DNA from: Henriciella sp.
GTDB taxonomy: Bacteria > Pseudomonadota > Alphaproteobacteria > Caulobacterales > Hyphomonadaceae
Direction of reading: 5' to 3'
DNA length: 64,000 bases
NCBI GenBank assembly: GCA_017642885.1
Contig: JAEPOM010000007.1
Span: forward strand, 62,418 to 126,417
Shown here: one piece after another, positions 43,366 through 52,790 of the stretch
Layout of the letters: each line of letters begins with the position of its first letter
How positions within the stretch are numbered: the stretch's first letter is position 1
Program-made: the position numbers and the translations under genes
Notes under the pieces: generated by a model
Seen by the model: the letters and a program-made list of their open reading frames with translations, nothing else
Database searches by the model: none
Told to the model about the DNA's origin: nothing

Positions 43366-44613
43366 ATGAGTAAACTAGGGGCGCGGGGGATATTCTCCCG
43401 GTTCAGCCTGGTCGTGGCAGTGAGCCTCGGCCTCGCGAGCGCAGCGCATGCTGCAAACAATCTGACTGAAGCCGGGGTTTCAGTCTCCAACACATTCGAA
43501 CTGAGCTATAGCGTCTCGGGAACGACCCAACCGGTCATCACAAACGATAATGTGAGTCCGCCGGTCGGAGCAGTTGTGCAGGGTTCGCCAACTGTATTCA
43601 CGGTTGACCGGAAAGTGGACTTCATTGTCACGGCCACGAACTCGACGCTCACCTCAGCGCCAAACACGAACGCCACATTGACGTTTGAAGTGCTGAATGA
43701 AGGCAATGACACATCCGCCTATTCCTTCTCAGTAGATGATTTGGATGCAGGTGGGACAACGTTTGACGCAACGTCCCTGGTCGTTCGCTACCTCGTGGAT
43801 GCAAACGATAACGGCTTGGCAGACGATGGCGGATATACAACCATCACGCAGACCCCGATCGGGACCGCCGCGGGCTCCGCATTTATTACGGGTGATGTCC
43901 CGAAAGGCGTCCTGGTTTTTGTCCAAGTGCAGGGCACGATCGATGCATCTGTGTCGGACGCTTTCACCGACGACATAACTCTGGTGGCTGAAGCGCGTGA
44001 TCCTACGGCCTTCCTGAACGAGGCATCCACGACACCAGCTGCTGTTACCACAGCGACCGGCGGTGCGAATGTGCTGACAGGCTCGGCGCAGAACGTTCTC
44101 GCCGATGGAACCGGAGTCGCGGCAGCTGAAGCGGCAGGTGATGCAGATGGCTTGTTTGCTGCCACCGGCATCATCCGGGTTGAGTCAGCAAGTCTGGCTG
44201 CATCCAAAACCGTGACTGTGGTGAAGGAGCCCGACATCGCGGATCCGTTTGTCGCTTTGACAGATTGTGCCACAGCGACGGCGGTCGCGGGCGCTAAAGC
44301 GGTGCCAGGATCTTGCGTCGAATACGTCATTCAAGTGCAAAATAATGGTGCAACGGCGACGGCAACAAACCTGGTGATCGACGATATCCTTCCTGCTGAG
44401 GTCACATTCGTTGGGGCGTCTCTCGCTACGACTACCACGACCGGATTCGCCGACGATACAGGCGTCGCGGGTGCTGGTCCGGTGCTGAGCGCACCGAGTA
44501 CGCCAGCGGACAGCGATTGTGACGGAACAACGAATTGCGTCATCCAATTATCAGACGCAGTCCTGGCTGCAGGAGAAGTTGGGCAGATCATTATTCGAGC
44601 CGCAGTTAAGTAG
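43366..44613 (+). CDS. Exported DUF11-type repeat protein
   Basis: A 415-residue protein with a signal (1-30, 'LASAAHAAN') and a beta-sandwich-rich mature part, Thr/Ala/Asp-rich with few Cys. 'FIVTATNSTLTSAPNTNATLTFEVLNEGND' and 'CVEYVIQVQNNGATATATNLVIDDILP' are DUF11/conserved-repeat patterns that occur in bacterial surface proteins. ATG at 43366 follows GGAG; a TTG start at 43351 is less likely. A terminator follows, and then the 1687-residue barrel-like gene; the two probably work together at the cell surface. Confidence 0.8.
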   Translation: MSKLGARGIFSRFSLVVAVSLGLASAAHAANNLTEAGVSVSNTFELSYSVSGTTQPVITNDNVSPPVGAVVQGSPTVFTVDRKVDFIVTATNSTLTSAPNTNATLTFEVLNEGNDTSAYSFSVDDLDAGGTTFDATSLVVRYLVDANDNGLADDGGYTTITQTPIGTAAGSAFITGDVPKGVLVFVQVQGTIDASVSDAFTDDITLVAEARDPTAFLNEASTTPAAVTTATGGANVLTGSAQNVLADGTGVAAAEAAGDADGLFAATGIIRVESASLAASKTVTVVKEPDIADPFVALTDCATATAVAGAKAVPGSCVEYVIQVQNNGATATATNLVIDDILPAEVTFVGASLATTTTTGFADDTGVAGAGPVLSAPSTPADSDCDGTTNCVIQLSDAVLAAGEVGQIIIRAAVK

Positions 44614-44634
44614 CAGGCCTCCAATTCAAAATCG

Positions 44635-44675
44635 AAAGCCCTGGGCGTTACCGCGCTCAGGGCTTTCTTTTTTTG
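44635..44675 (+). terminator. Rho-independent terminator of the DUF11-type gene
   Basis: Stem AAAGCCCTG/CAGGGCTTT (44635-44643 with 44658-44666), inner GCG/GCG stack, then TTTCTTTTTTT. Confidence 0.9.
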
Positions 44676-44727
44676 CGAACGATCCATGCGCGCGTGTCTC
44701 TGATCAGCTTATAAGAACTGACTTTTC

Positions 44728-44761
44728 TTGAGAGATAGATCAAATTTCATCGATCTCTCAA
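44728..44761. repeat. Inverted repeat (operator or hairpin) before the large surface gene
   Basis: TTGAGAGAT (44728-44736) is perfectly repeated in inverse as ATCTCTCAA (44753-44761), with a short inner match (GAT/ATC) and an 8-nt loop. It has no T-tract, so it is not a terminator; it sits about 115 bp before the start of the 1687-residue gene and could be a regulator binding site or a leader RNA hairpin. Confidence 0.6.
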
Positions 44762-44876
44762 ATTCGATCCTAACCATAGTTCGATAGCGTCTCCTCATAA
44801 GGCGGCAACAGACCAGCCTGTGTTTAAGCGCGGACAGACCCAAAGAGGTCGGCCGCATGATGGTGGAGATAAGGGG

Positions 44877-47800
44877 ATGGGCTTCGGGCGGAAGCTAATC
44901 TGGCATGCGTGGTTTGCACTCGTACTAGCGAGCGCAATGGTTTTCGCATGCGCGCTCCCAGCGAATGCTGATCTCGGAGATCGCGTCACCAATGTCGCTA
45001 TGATCAGCCAGGATTCTCCATCCGGTAGCGTTGTTCAGCAAACCAATGAGGCGGCCTTCATTATTGAGGCTCGCGCGACTCCATCTGAAATAGAGTTCTT
45101 CCGGATTGTGCAGAATGCCCCGGACGGTCTGTCCGTCCAATTGCACGGTGCGGATTATAGTCCATCAGGCGAACTCAGTGATTCATTTGTCGCGTTGGAC
45201 CGCAGCGCGCTCCCCGGCGCCGCGGCGGCGGACCCTTCGCTGCCGGTCGACCTGGTCCCCGCGCAAACCTATGTGCCCGGCGAAACCATGGTCGTTCGCG
45301 TTATTGATCTTGGCCAGAACGGAAATCCGAACCGGATCGAGACCGTCATAGTTACGGTTGAGACCGATGGCGGCGATTCAATCGTCCTTCGCTTGTTCGA
45401 AAGCGGTCCGGATACGGGCGAATTCTACGCGTTCTTTCCGAGTACCGGAGGCCCTACCGCCATATTTGATGAGCAGCTCTCCGCTCCCCAGGAAAGCGTT
45501 CTGACGGCGACCTATGTAGACGCGTTTGATGCAACCGAAGTCTCCGTGGATACGGCGGTTGTGGATCCTTTTGGCCGCGTGTTCGACAGTTTGACCGGTG
45601 AATTGCTGAGCGATGTCTCAGTCACGATTATAGACGTAGAGACAGGGCTTCCGGCAGAAGTCTTGGGCATTGATGGCACGGGCACGGCGCCGTCGACCGT
45701 GCTGACCAGCAAGCCGGTGACAGATACATCCGGAAAAACCATTGCGACCCAGCCGGGCGCTTTCTTCTTCCCGGTTCTGACGCCGGGGACATATCAGATC
45801 CTGGTCGAGGCACCGGCGGGTTACTCATATCCGTCCGCCCGGTCGACGGCGGATTTCGAAGCCTTGCCGAACGCACCATTTGATATATGGACTCAGGCTT
45901 CATTCGCGCAGACGTTTACGATTACGTCGTCGGGCCCGTTAAATCTGGACATTCCGCTGGATCCAAATAGTGACCTCATCGTTCGCAAGCAGGCGTTCGA
46001 AACTCAAGCCGCGATTGGTGATTTTGTCGGCTACACGATCGAACTGGAGAATGCGGCTACGCTGTCCGCCCCGGTTCGCTTGAAGGACACCCTGCCCCGC
46101 GGGTTCCGTTATGTCGCCGGATCGGCGCGCCTGGCCGGCGTTCAAATTGCTGACCCTATCATCGATCCAGACGGCCGCGGTCTCGCTTTTGTGGGCGGAT
46201 TGTTGCCGCCTGGCGAGCGGGTAGGGCTGACTTATCTCGCTTCTGTCGGACCGGGTGCTGTGCGCGGCGAGGCCGTAAACCGCGTGGTCGCCATCAGTCC
46301 GAGCGGAGACCCGTTATCGAACGTTGCTGAAGCCGCCATCCAAATCGAGGACGATTTCCTGAACGCTCGTCTGACCATCATAGGCCGCGTTGCTGAGGCG
46401 GCGTGTCGGCCAGATGAAGAATGGGCGCGCAGCATCGAAGATGGCACTGGGGTCGCTGGCGTCCGTCTTTACATGGAAACGGGCCGTTATGTGGTGACAG
46501 ACGCGGATGGCTTGTTCCATTTCGAGGGCGTCCAGCCTGGAACGCATGTCGTGCAAGTGGATGAAGCGACCCTGCCTACAGGATATGAACCCATTATCTG
46601 TGAAGAAAGCACGCGTTACGCCGGAAGTGCGCTGTCCAAGTTTGTCGACGCGAAGGGCGGCACGATCTGGCGCGCCAATTTCTACTTGCAACGGACCAGC
46701 GTTGTCGAGGCACCCGTCGCCGAGTCGGATGCCAAATCGCGAGACGAAGATATTTTTGACCTGACCTGGTTGAACGCTCAGACGGATACTAGCTTTGACT
46801 GGGCCTATCCGCGGGTTGGGCAGAGTCCTCAAGGAAGATCTGCTAATCTGGGTCTTGTTCATGAACCAAGGCAGAAGGTGACTCTGCAGCTAAACGGTCA
46901 ACCGGTTCCAGGTCTGAACTTCTCCGGTCGAGATCTGTCAGCATCACGAGACGTGGCGATCTCTCGCTGGGCCGGGGTCGACATTCAACGCGGCGAGAAC
47001 ACATTCGTCGCGAGCCTTCATGATGAAAATGGCGATGAACTTCAGTCCCTGACTCGCACACTCTGGTTCGTCGATGAGGTGGATCGCGCCCGGTTGGTTG
47101 ATGATCAGTCTGTTACCGTAGCCGATGGAAGAACCAAACCCGTGATCGCCATTCGCCTCGAAAATGGCGCAGGACATCCGGTGCATGAGGGCCGGATCGT
47201 CGAGATTGATGTTGCCGCGCCATACCGCTTGGCCCAGGAAGCCGAGGAAGAGTTCGAAGCGCCGGTCGATGCAGGATTTGCTGCAGTCTCCGGTATTCGG
47301 GTCGGGCAAGACGGGATCGCCAAGGTCGAGCTGGAGCCGACGCTCGAGTCGGGTCGCGCGCGCTTTGAGGTTAAACTTGAGGATGGATCGGTCGAAACGA
47401 TCGATGTCTGGCTGGAATCTGAAAAGCGGGACTGGATCGTTGTCGGCCTGGTCGAAGCTGAAGGTATGAGCACGCGGCTGGCGGAAACCGGTGGGCGCGA
47501 TTTGAATAGTAAGACGGCGGATGGCCGCGTCGCCTTTTTCGCGAAGGGCATGGTCAAGGGCGACTGGTTGCTCACTGTCGCGGTCGACACAGCCAAGCGT
47601 CGAGGCGATGCGGATGGCGAGATTTTCGATGAAATCGATCCAAACGCTTATTACACGCTATACGGCGATCGCACTTGGCAGCACAACAATGCGGAAAGCC
47701 GCTACCCTGTCTATGTCAAGCTAGAGAAGAACACGTTCCAGGCGCTGTTTGGGGATTATGAGACAGGTTTCACGGAGACAGATCTAGGGCGCTACTCGCG

Positions 47801-49940
47801 CCGGCTGTCGGGCCTGAAAGCCGATTATGAAAGTGAGACACTCAGCGTCACAGCGTTTGCCTCTGAGACCAATCAAACCTTTATCAAGGACGAATTAGCT
47901 GCGGATGGGACATCCGGTCCATTCCGTTTGAAATCAGCACCGCTGGTGCGGTCGTCGGAAGTCATCTCGGTCGAAACGCGAGATCGATTCAGAGCCGATG
48001 AGGTTCTGAATGTCCGCCGATACAATCGCTATATCGACTACGACATCGACTATGTCACTGGCGAGATCTTCTTCCGTCAGCCTGTCGATGCAACCGACGC
48101 TGCGCTCAATCCGAATGTGATTGTTGTCGACTATGAAACATCGGACGCAACTGAGCGCGGAATCACGGCCGGATTGCGGGCTGCCGCGCGGATCGCGGAT
48201 GGACGGGTGCAAGCGGGCCTTACCTTAGTCCATGAAGAGGATGGAGCGTCTAGCGGCTTTGATGGATCGCGCCTTGCCGCCGCAGACCTGACTGTGAACC
48301 TGGATGAGCGCACAGAACTTCGGGCCGAGCTTGCAACGTCGGAGGCTAATACCGAGCTCGGCGATATGTCCGGCGACGCGGTTTTGCTTGAGGCGGTACA
48401 CCGGACCGAAAAACTCAGTCTGACCGGGTATTACCGGCAGGAAACGGAAGGTTTCGGGCTGGGTCAGCAAGCATCCAACTCGTCCGCGCTGAGGCGTATC
48501 GGGGCGCAGGTCAGCGCCGAAATCGGAGTTCACGAAGTCGCAGGCGGCAATGATCGTTCCGTGCGCCGTGTGGAAGCGCAGGCCTATCGCGAAACGAATT
48601 TGAGCCAGCGAGCGCAGCGGACCGTCGCGGATGCATTGCTCACACAGGACAGCCAAACATTCGGCGCAAGCATCGGACTTCGCGCTGTGGCGGAAGAGTA
48701 TGACAGCGAAGAAGACGCGCGGCGATCCGTTCTCCTATTGGCGGGCCTGAGAAAGACGTTTCTCGACCAGGGACTGACGCTCAGCGCTGTTTGGGAAGAG
48801 CCTTTGAATCAGGTGGGTGCAAATGATGAAGCCACCCTATTCCCCGGGCGTACTGTGCTGGGTTTGGATAAGACACTTGGAAAAACGGCAACGCTGAACG
48901 TGCGGCATGAGATTACCAACGGTGATCACGCATCGGGTCAAAACACGGTTGCGGGTGTGACCTGGGAGCCGCGCGGCGGCACTCAGATCCGCGCTGGTGC
49001 GGATATGCTCACCCAGGACAACGCGCAGCGGATTGGCGCCACGGTCGGTGTCGATCAGGTCTGGCAGGTGAATGATGCCTGGACATTGAGTGGCGGTTTG
49101 GCGCGCCGCGCGAACGTGGATGGCGGCGACGCTCCGCTGGACGTGGCGCCAGATGCAGCATTTGGTCCGCTCGAGGATGGGGTACGCAGCCCGCTGACCG
49201 AGTCTGAGCAATACACATCCGCCTATCTCGGAGCGGGATTCCAGGTCGAGGGCATGGCGGCGTCAGGCCGGATCGAGGCGCGCGATAGTGCGTCTGGAAA
49301 GCGCCTGGTCGCGGTTCTTGGTGGTGCGAGAGAGATCACCAACACGCTCTCCTTCTCCGCCGCCGCGCGGCAACAAAGGGAGTCCCTGACTGAGCAAGCC
49401 AACAGAAAACAAACGGATATTCGCATCGGAGCGGCCTGGCGTCCACGGGGCGAGGGAATGGTCGTCCTAAACCGTTTTGACTATGGTCACGTGAAAGAGG
49501 ACGGCGTTCAGAACCGCTCGAAAGTGGTGAACAATCTGGCAGTGAACGCGATGGTTTCCAAGCGAACGCAAGTATCTGTCTATCACGGGATCAAGCATGT
49601 CGAGACGGAGTTTAACGGCGCAAAAGCCAGCGGATTCACGCATCTGCTCGGAGGCGAGGTGCGCCATGATGTCACTAAGAAATTCGATCTTGGGTTCCAG
49701 GCGACGTGGACCTCTGGCGAAGTGAGTGGCACCGAGACCTGGTCTTATGGTCCGAGCGTCGGATTTAGCCCGGAGAAGAACGTCTGGATCAGCGTTGGTT
49801 GGAACGCATCCGGGTTCGACGATACCGACTTCGAAGCGGCCAAGTTCAAGCAGGAAGGCCCATACATCAAGCTACGGGCGAAGTTCGATCAGAACACGAT
49901 CAAAAGCCTTGTCGAGGATCTTGGTCTGGGTGCCAACTAA
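44877..49940 (+). CDS. Large surface protein with SdrB-like domain and C-terminal beta-barrel-like region
   Basis: A 1687-residue exported protein. From the chosen ATG (GGAG about 9 nt upstream) a clean signal peptide (1-32, 'ACALPANAD') starts it; GTG at 44820 would add 19 residues. The N-terminal half holds DUF11-like beta-sandwiches ('GDFVGYTIELENAATLSAP'), then an SdrD B-like module around 'GVAGVRLYMETGRYVVTDADGLFHFEGVQPGTH' shape. From about residue 930 the pattern changes to alternating amphipathic strands ('ALFGDYETGFTETDLGRYSRR', 'RYIDYDIDYVTGEIFFRQP'), an outer-membrane barrel. The last ~170 residues continue the strands. Likely surface-exposed; role unknown. Follows the DUF11-type gene. 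Confidence 0.8.
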   Translation: MGFGRKLIWHAWFALVLASAMVFACALPANADLGDRVTNVAMISQDSPSGSVVQQTNEAAFIIEARATPSEIEFFRIVQNAPDGLSVQLHGADYSPSGELSDSFVALDRSALPGAAAADPSLPVDLVPAQTYVPGETMVVRVIDLGQNGNPNRIETVIVTVETDGGDSIVLRLFESGPDTGEFYAFFPSTGGPTAIFDEQLSAPQESVLTATYVDAFDATEVSVDTAVVDPFGRVFDSLTGELLSDVSVTIIDVETGLPAEVLGIDGTGTAPSTVLTSKPVTDTSGKTIATQPGAFFFPVLTPGTYQILVEAPAGYSYPSARSTADFEALPNAPFDIWTQASFAQTFTITSSGPLNLDIPLDPNSDLIVRKQAFETQAAIGDFVGYTIELENAATLSAPVRLKDTLPRGFRYVAGSARLAGVQIADPIIDPDGRGLAFVGGLLPPGERVGLTYLASVGPGAVRGEAVNRVVAISPSGDPLSNVAEAAIQIEDDFLNARLTIIGRVAEAACRPDEEWARSIEDGTGVAGVRLYMETGRYVVTDADGLFHFEGVQPGTHVVQVDEATLPTGYEPIICEESTRYAGSALSKFVDAKGGTIWRANFYLQRTSVVEAPVAESDAKSRDEDIFDLTWLNAQTDTSFDWAYPRVGQSPQGRSANLGLVHEPRQKVTLQLNGQPVPGLNFSGRDLSASRDVAISRWAGVDIQRGENTFVASLHDENGDELQSLTRTLWFVDEVDRARLVDDQSVTVADGRTKPVIAIRLENGAGHPVHEGRIVEIDVAAPYRLAQEAEEEFEAPVDAGFAAVSGIRVGQDGIAKVELEPTLESGRARFEVKLEDGSVETIDVWLESEKRDWIVVGLVEAEGMSTRLAETGGRDLNSKTADGRVAFFAKGMVKGDWLLTVAVDTAKRRGDADGEIFDEIDPNAYYTLYGDRTWQHNNAESRYPVYVKLEKNTFQALFGDYETGFTETDLGRYSRRLSGLKADYESETLSVTAFASETNQTFIKDELAADGTSGPFRLKSAPLVRSSEVISVETRDRFRADEVLNVRRYNRYIDYDIDYVTGEIFFRQPVDATDAALNPNVIVVDYETSDATERGITAGLRAAARIADGRVQAGLTLVHEEDGASSGFDGSRLAAADLTVNLDERTELRAELATSEANTELGDMSGDAVLLEAVHRTEKLSLTGYYRQETEGFGLGQQASNSSALRRIGAQVSAEIGVHEVAGGNDRSVRRVEAQAYRETNLSQRAQRTVADALLTQDSQTFGASIGLRAVAEEYDSEEDARRSVLLLAGLRKTFLDQGLTLSAVWEEPLNQVGANDEATLFPGRTVLGLDKTLGKTATLNVRHEITNGDHASGQNTVAGVTWEPRGGTQIRAGADMLTQDNAQRIGATVGVDQVWQVNDAWTLSGGLARRANVDGGDAPLDVAPDAAFGPLEDGVRSPLTESEQYTSAYLGAGFQVEGMAASGRIEARDSASGKRLVAVLGGAREITNTLSFSAAARQQRESLTEQANRKQTDIRIGAAWRPRGEGMVVLNRFDYGHVKEDGVQNRSKVVNNLAVNAMVSKRTQVSVYHGIKHVETEFNGAKASGFTHLLGGEVRHDVTKKFDLGFQATWTSGEVSGTETWSYGPSVGFSPEKNVWISVGWNASGFDDTDFEAAKFKQEGPYIKLRAKFDQNTIKSLVEDLGLGAN

Positions 49941-49983
49941 ACGCGCGCTTGACTTCCGGGGATGAGCAACGCACCTGACCGCC

Positions 49984-50643
49984 ATGGCTCAGGTAAAAAT
50001 TTGCGGATTGACAGACACGGCGCACATTCGCGCGGCAGCAGAGGCTGGCGCCGACTGGGTCGGCTTTGTCCTATATCCCAAAAGCCCGCGAAATATTCTG
50101 GGCGAGGGTGAAGATGCGCTGGACGAAGTTTGCGCGCTCAACGATTTTGCGCAGGATCTCGGTCTGCTCTCGGTGATCCTGTTGGTCGATCCGGGAGAGG
50201 ACCTCTTCGATGACGTGCTTCATGAAGTTGAGCCCGACGCGATCCAGCTACATGGCAAAGAGAGCCCTGACCAGGTTCTGCGCTGGTGGCGAGATTGTAG
50301 CGGGATCTGCGAGCTTTGGCGAGCTGTCGGGGTGTCGACCGAGGATGATCTCGAAGCGCTGGATCAATGGCGCGTCGATCGATTTCTCATTGACGCCAAA
50401 CCACCTGAGGATGCCGATCGACCGGGCGGAAATGGCGAGACCATGGACTGGAGCTTACTCGACGGGTTCCAGCCCGATGTTCCTTGGATCCTGGCCGGCG
50501 GCCTGACATCTGAAAATGTCGAGACAGCGATTGCTGCGACAGGTGCGACCGCAGTGGATGTTTCCTCTGGTGTCGAAAGCGCGCCGGGGCTAAAGGACGA
50601 AGACTTAATCCGGGCGTTCATCGACGCCGCGAAATCTGCCTAG
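49984..50643 (+). CDS. trpF: Phosphoribosylanthranilate isomerase
   Basis: 219-residue TIM-barrel enzyme of tryptophan biosynthesis. '[26 protein letters not shown]' contains the catalytic Cys; 'IQLHGKES' and the catalytic Asp in 'FLIDAK' follow; '[14 protein letters not shown]' is the phosphate site. 43 bp after the large surface gene; next to trpB with 11-bp spacing. Confidence 0.97.
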   Translation: MAQVKICGLTDTAHIRAAAEAGADWVGFVLYPKSPRNILGEGEDALDEVCALNDFAQDLGLLSVILLVDPGEDLFDDVLHEVEPDAIQLHGKESPDQVLRWWRDCSGICELWRAVGVSTEDDLEALDQWRVDRFLIDAKPPEDADRPGGNGETMDWSLLDGFQPDVPWILAGGLTSENVETAIAATGATAVDVSSGVESAPGLKDEDLIRAFIDAAKSA

Positions 50644-50654
50644 AGAGCTGGACG

Positions 50655-51866
50655 ATGGATCTGCGAAATACCTGGGACCAATGGCCCGATGAAAATGGCC
50701 GTTTTGGCGAGTTTGGCGGGCGCTATGTCGCTGAAACGCTGATGCCGCTTATTCTCGACCTGGAGACGGAATACCGAGCTGCGAAGGAGGACCCGGCCTT
50801 CAACGCACAGATGGACGACCTCTGGGCGCACTATGTCGGCCGGCCGAGCCCCCTCTACTTTGCGGAACGCCTGACAGAGCATTTCGGCGCGGCCAAGATC
50901 TATCTGAAGCGCGATGAGCTGAACCATACCGGGGCGCACAAGATCAATAATTGCCTTGGGCAGGTCCTTCTGGCCATGCGGATGGGCAAGACGCGCATCA
51001 TCGCGGAAACTGGCGCCGGTCAGCACGGCGTCGCCACTGCGACGGTTTGCGCGCGCTTCGGCCTGAAATGCGTCGTCTTCATGGGTGAGACAGATGTCGA
51101 GCGACAGAAGCCGAACGTGTTCCGTATGAAATTGCTGGGTGCGGAAATCGTACCTGTCTCGTCAGGAACGGGTACGCTCAAGGACGCCATGAATGAAGCC
51201 CTGCGTGACTGGGTAACGAATGTGCATGATACATTTTACTGCATCGGTACGGCCGCCGGCCCACACCCTTATCCAGAACTCGTTCGGGATTTTCAGAGCG
51301 TCATTGGCAAAGAAGCGCGGGCGCAAATTCTGGAGCGCGAAGGCCGCCTGCCAGATGCGGTCATGGCTTGTATTGGCGGTGGATCGAACGCGATTGGGCT
51401 GTTCCACCCCTTTATCGAGGACGAAGACGTTCGCCTGATCGGGGTCGAAGCCTCTGGGCACGGAATTGAGACCGGACAACATGCAGCGGCCCTGAATGGC
51501 GGCGCGCCGGGTATCCTCCACGGCAACAAGACTTACCTCTTGCAGACCGATGATGGTCAGATCATCGACGCGCATTCCATTTCAGCCGGATTGGACTATC
51601 CCGGTATCGGGCCCGAGCACAGCTTCCTGCGCGATACAGGACGGGCCGAATATCTTACCTGCACCGACGATGAAGCGCTTGAGGCTTTCCAGCTTTGCAC
51701 CCGTCTCGAAGGCATTATCCCGGCGCTTGAGCCAAGCCATGCGCTGGCGCGGGTCGGCGAGGTCGCGGAAGACCTCGGCAAGGATGGGCTGATGATCCTC
51801 AACATGTGCGGGCGCGGCGATAAGGATGTGTTTTCCGTCGCTGAAGCACTTGGAGTAAAGATGTGA
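50655..51866 (+). CDS. trpB: Tryptophan synthase beta subunit
   Basis: 403-residue PLP enzyme joining indole and serine. PLP Lys in '[13 protein letters not shown]' (about residue 96-108), phosphate loop '[14 protein letters not shown]', and catalytic Glu in 'ETGAGQHG'. Normally partnered with TrpA. Its stop overlaps a following lipoprotein gene by 4 nt (GTGA); trpA itself is 2.8 kb farther on. Confidence 0.98.
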   Translation: MDLRNTWDQWPDENGRFGEFGGRYVAETLMPLILDLETEYRAAKEDPAFNAQMDDLWAHYVGRPSPLYFAERLTEHFGAAKIYLKRDELNHTGAHKINNCLGQVLLAMRMGKTRIIAETGAGQHGVATATVCARFGLKCVVFMGETDVERQKPNVFRMKLLGAEIVPVSSGTGTLKDAMNEALRDWVTNVHDTFYCIGTAAGPHPYPELVRDFQSVIGKEARAQILEREGRLPDAVMACIGGGSNAIGLFHPFIEDEDVRLIGVEASGHGIETGQHAAALNGGAPGILHGNKTYLLQTDDGQIIDAHSISAGLDYPGIGPEHSFLRDTGRAEYLTCTDDEALEAFQLCTRLEGIIPALEPSHALARVGEVAEDLGKDGLMILNMCGRGDKDVFSVAEALGVKM

Positions 51867-52312
51867 AGCATGAGTACGTCTCTGCGGGGCTCTTGGTATT
51901 GGCTCTCGCGGCTTGCTCGGCACAAGAACACTCAGTAGAATTCGAACTTCAAAACGGTGTGCGTCTACCCGTTCACGACCGGGGACAGGTTCAGGATACA
52001 TGTGAAGTCCTCGGGCAAAGGCTTGATCAGAACGAAGCGCGAGTCTGCGTTGAGTTTCCGTCGAGTGCCTTGAGTGAGGAATTCGAACCCTCAAACTGGT
52101 ATGGCAAGGAATTAACCAACCGGGGATTCGATTGGGCATCTGGCGCAGCCAACCAGTATTGGTTCAACTGGCCTACGAGTGAATCATGTTTCCTGAGATT
52201 AAACCTGACAGCGCTTCCGAAGGAGCGAATTGAAGGTGATGATTGGACCGATTTACAAGTTTATGTCGCAGTGTTTGAATTCGAACCGGAAGAACGTTGC
52301 GAACAGAACTAA
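51863..52312 (+). CDS. Lipoprotein of unknown function behind trpB
   Basis: A 149-residue protein with a lipobox 'LALAACS' (Cys about residue 18). The mature part is acidic with Trp and four Cys ('DTCEVL', 'RVCVEF', 'SESCFL', 'ERCEQN') that may form disulfides. Not recognised. GTG start overlaps the trpB stop, so it is translated from the trp mRNA although its role need not be related. Confidence 0.7.
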   Translation: MKHEYVSAGLLVLALAACSAQEHSVEFELQNGVRLPVHDRGQVQDTCEVLGQRLDQNEARVCVEFPSSALSEEFEPSNWYGKELTNRGFDWASGAANQYWFNWPTSESCFLRLNLTALPKERIEGDDWTDLQVYVAVFEFEPEERCEQN

Positions 52313-52328
52313 AAGACTGCAAATCGAG

Positions 52329-52790
52329 TCAGCGCTTGCGGCCTGATACATACGCTCCGGCGTCTTTCCGGCTGTCTATGATCTCATCGTTCTTGAGCCA
52401 GCACATTTTGCGTTTACTGGCCGTCTCATGCCTTGTGGTGGCATAGGTGAACCGTGTGCAATCGGGGTCGCTGTCACAGGCGGCGGCGCAGTCGCTGCTG
52501 CTGATCGCACGAAAGGCGCCGACATCTCCGCCAAGATAGTCGAGGCGTTCTTCGACCTCGAACCGCGTTTCGTCGATGGCCTCTGTGCCAAGTGCGCCAA
52601 GTTCGTCGAGATCGGCTTCTGATAGAACCCAGCCCATGCCGAGGCTTGCAGGCTCAAACGCCGTTACAGGCGGTGGCCCGCTCGCATCCTGATCCATGGA
52701 CGTGACGGCAAAATTGGAGACATTGGCCACGATACCGCCAGCAACAATCCCGGCGATCGCGAGCAAGCCTTCGCGTCTCGTCAAACTCAT
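52329..52790 (-). CDS. Tat-signal PAN/Apple-domain protein
   Basis: A 153-residue protein. 'SLTRREGLLAIAG' at residues 2-14 is a twin-arginine-like motif followed by a hydrophobic stretch (to about 28). The C-terminal ~55 residues have the PAN/Apple cysteine pattern: 'CAAACDSDPDCTRFTY' and 'MCWLKN', ending 'GAYVSGRK'. Overlaps the GMC oxidoreductase stop by 4 nt, so it is the second gene of a two-gene operon and a possible Tat carrier or membrane partner for that enzyme. Confidence 0.75.
   Translation of the reverse strand: MSLTRREGLLAIAGIVAGGIVANVSNFAVTSMDQDASGPPPVTAFEPASLGMGWVLSEADLDELGALGTEAIDETRFEVEERLDYLGGDVGAFRAISSSDCAAACDSDPDCTRFTYATTRHETASKRKMCWLKNDEIIDSRKDAGAYVSGRKR

Noticed and set aside
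49941-49983. Trp leader peptide before trpF
   Set aside because: Only 43 bp, no ORF with Trp codons and no hairpin pair seen.
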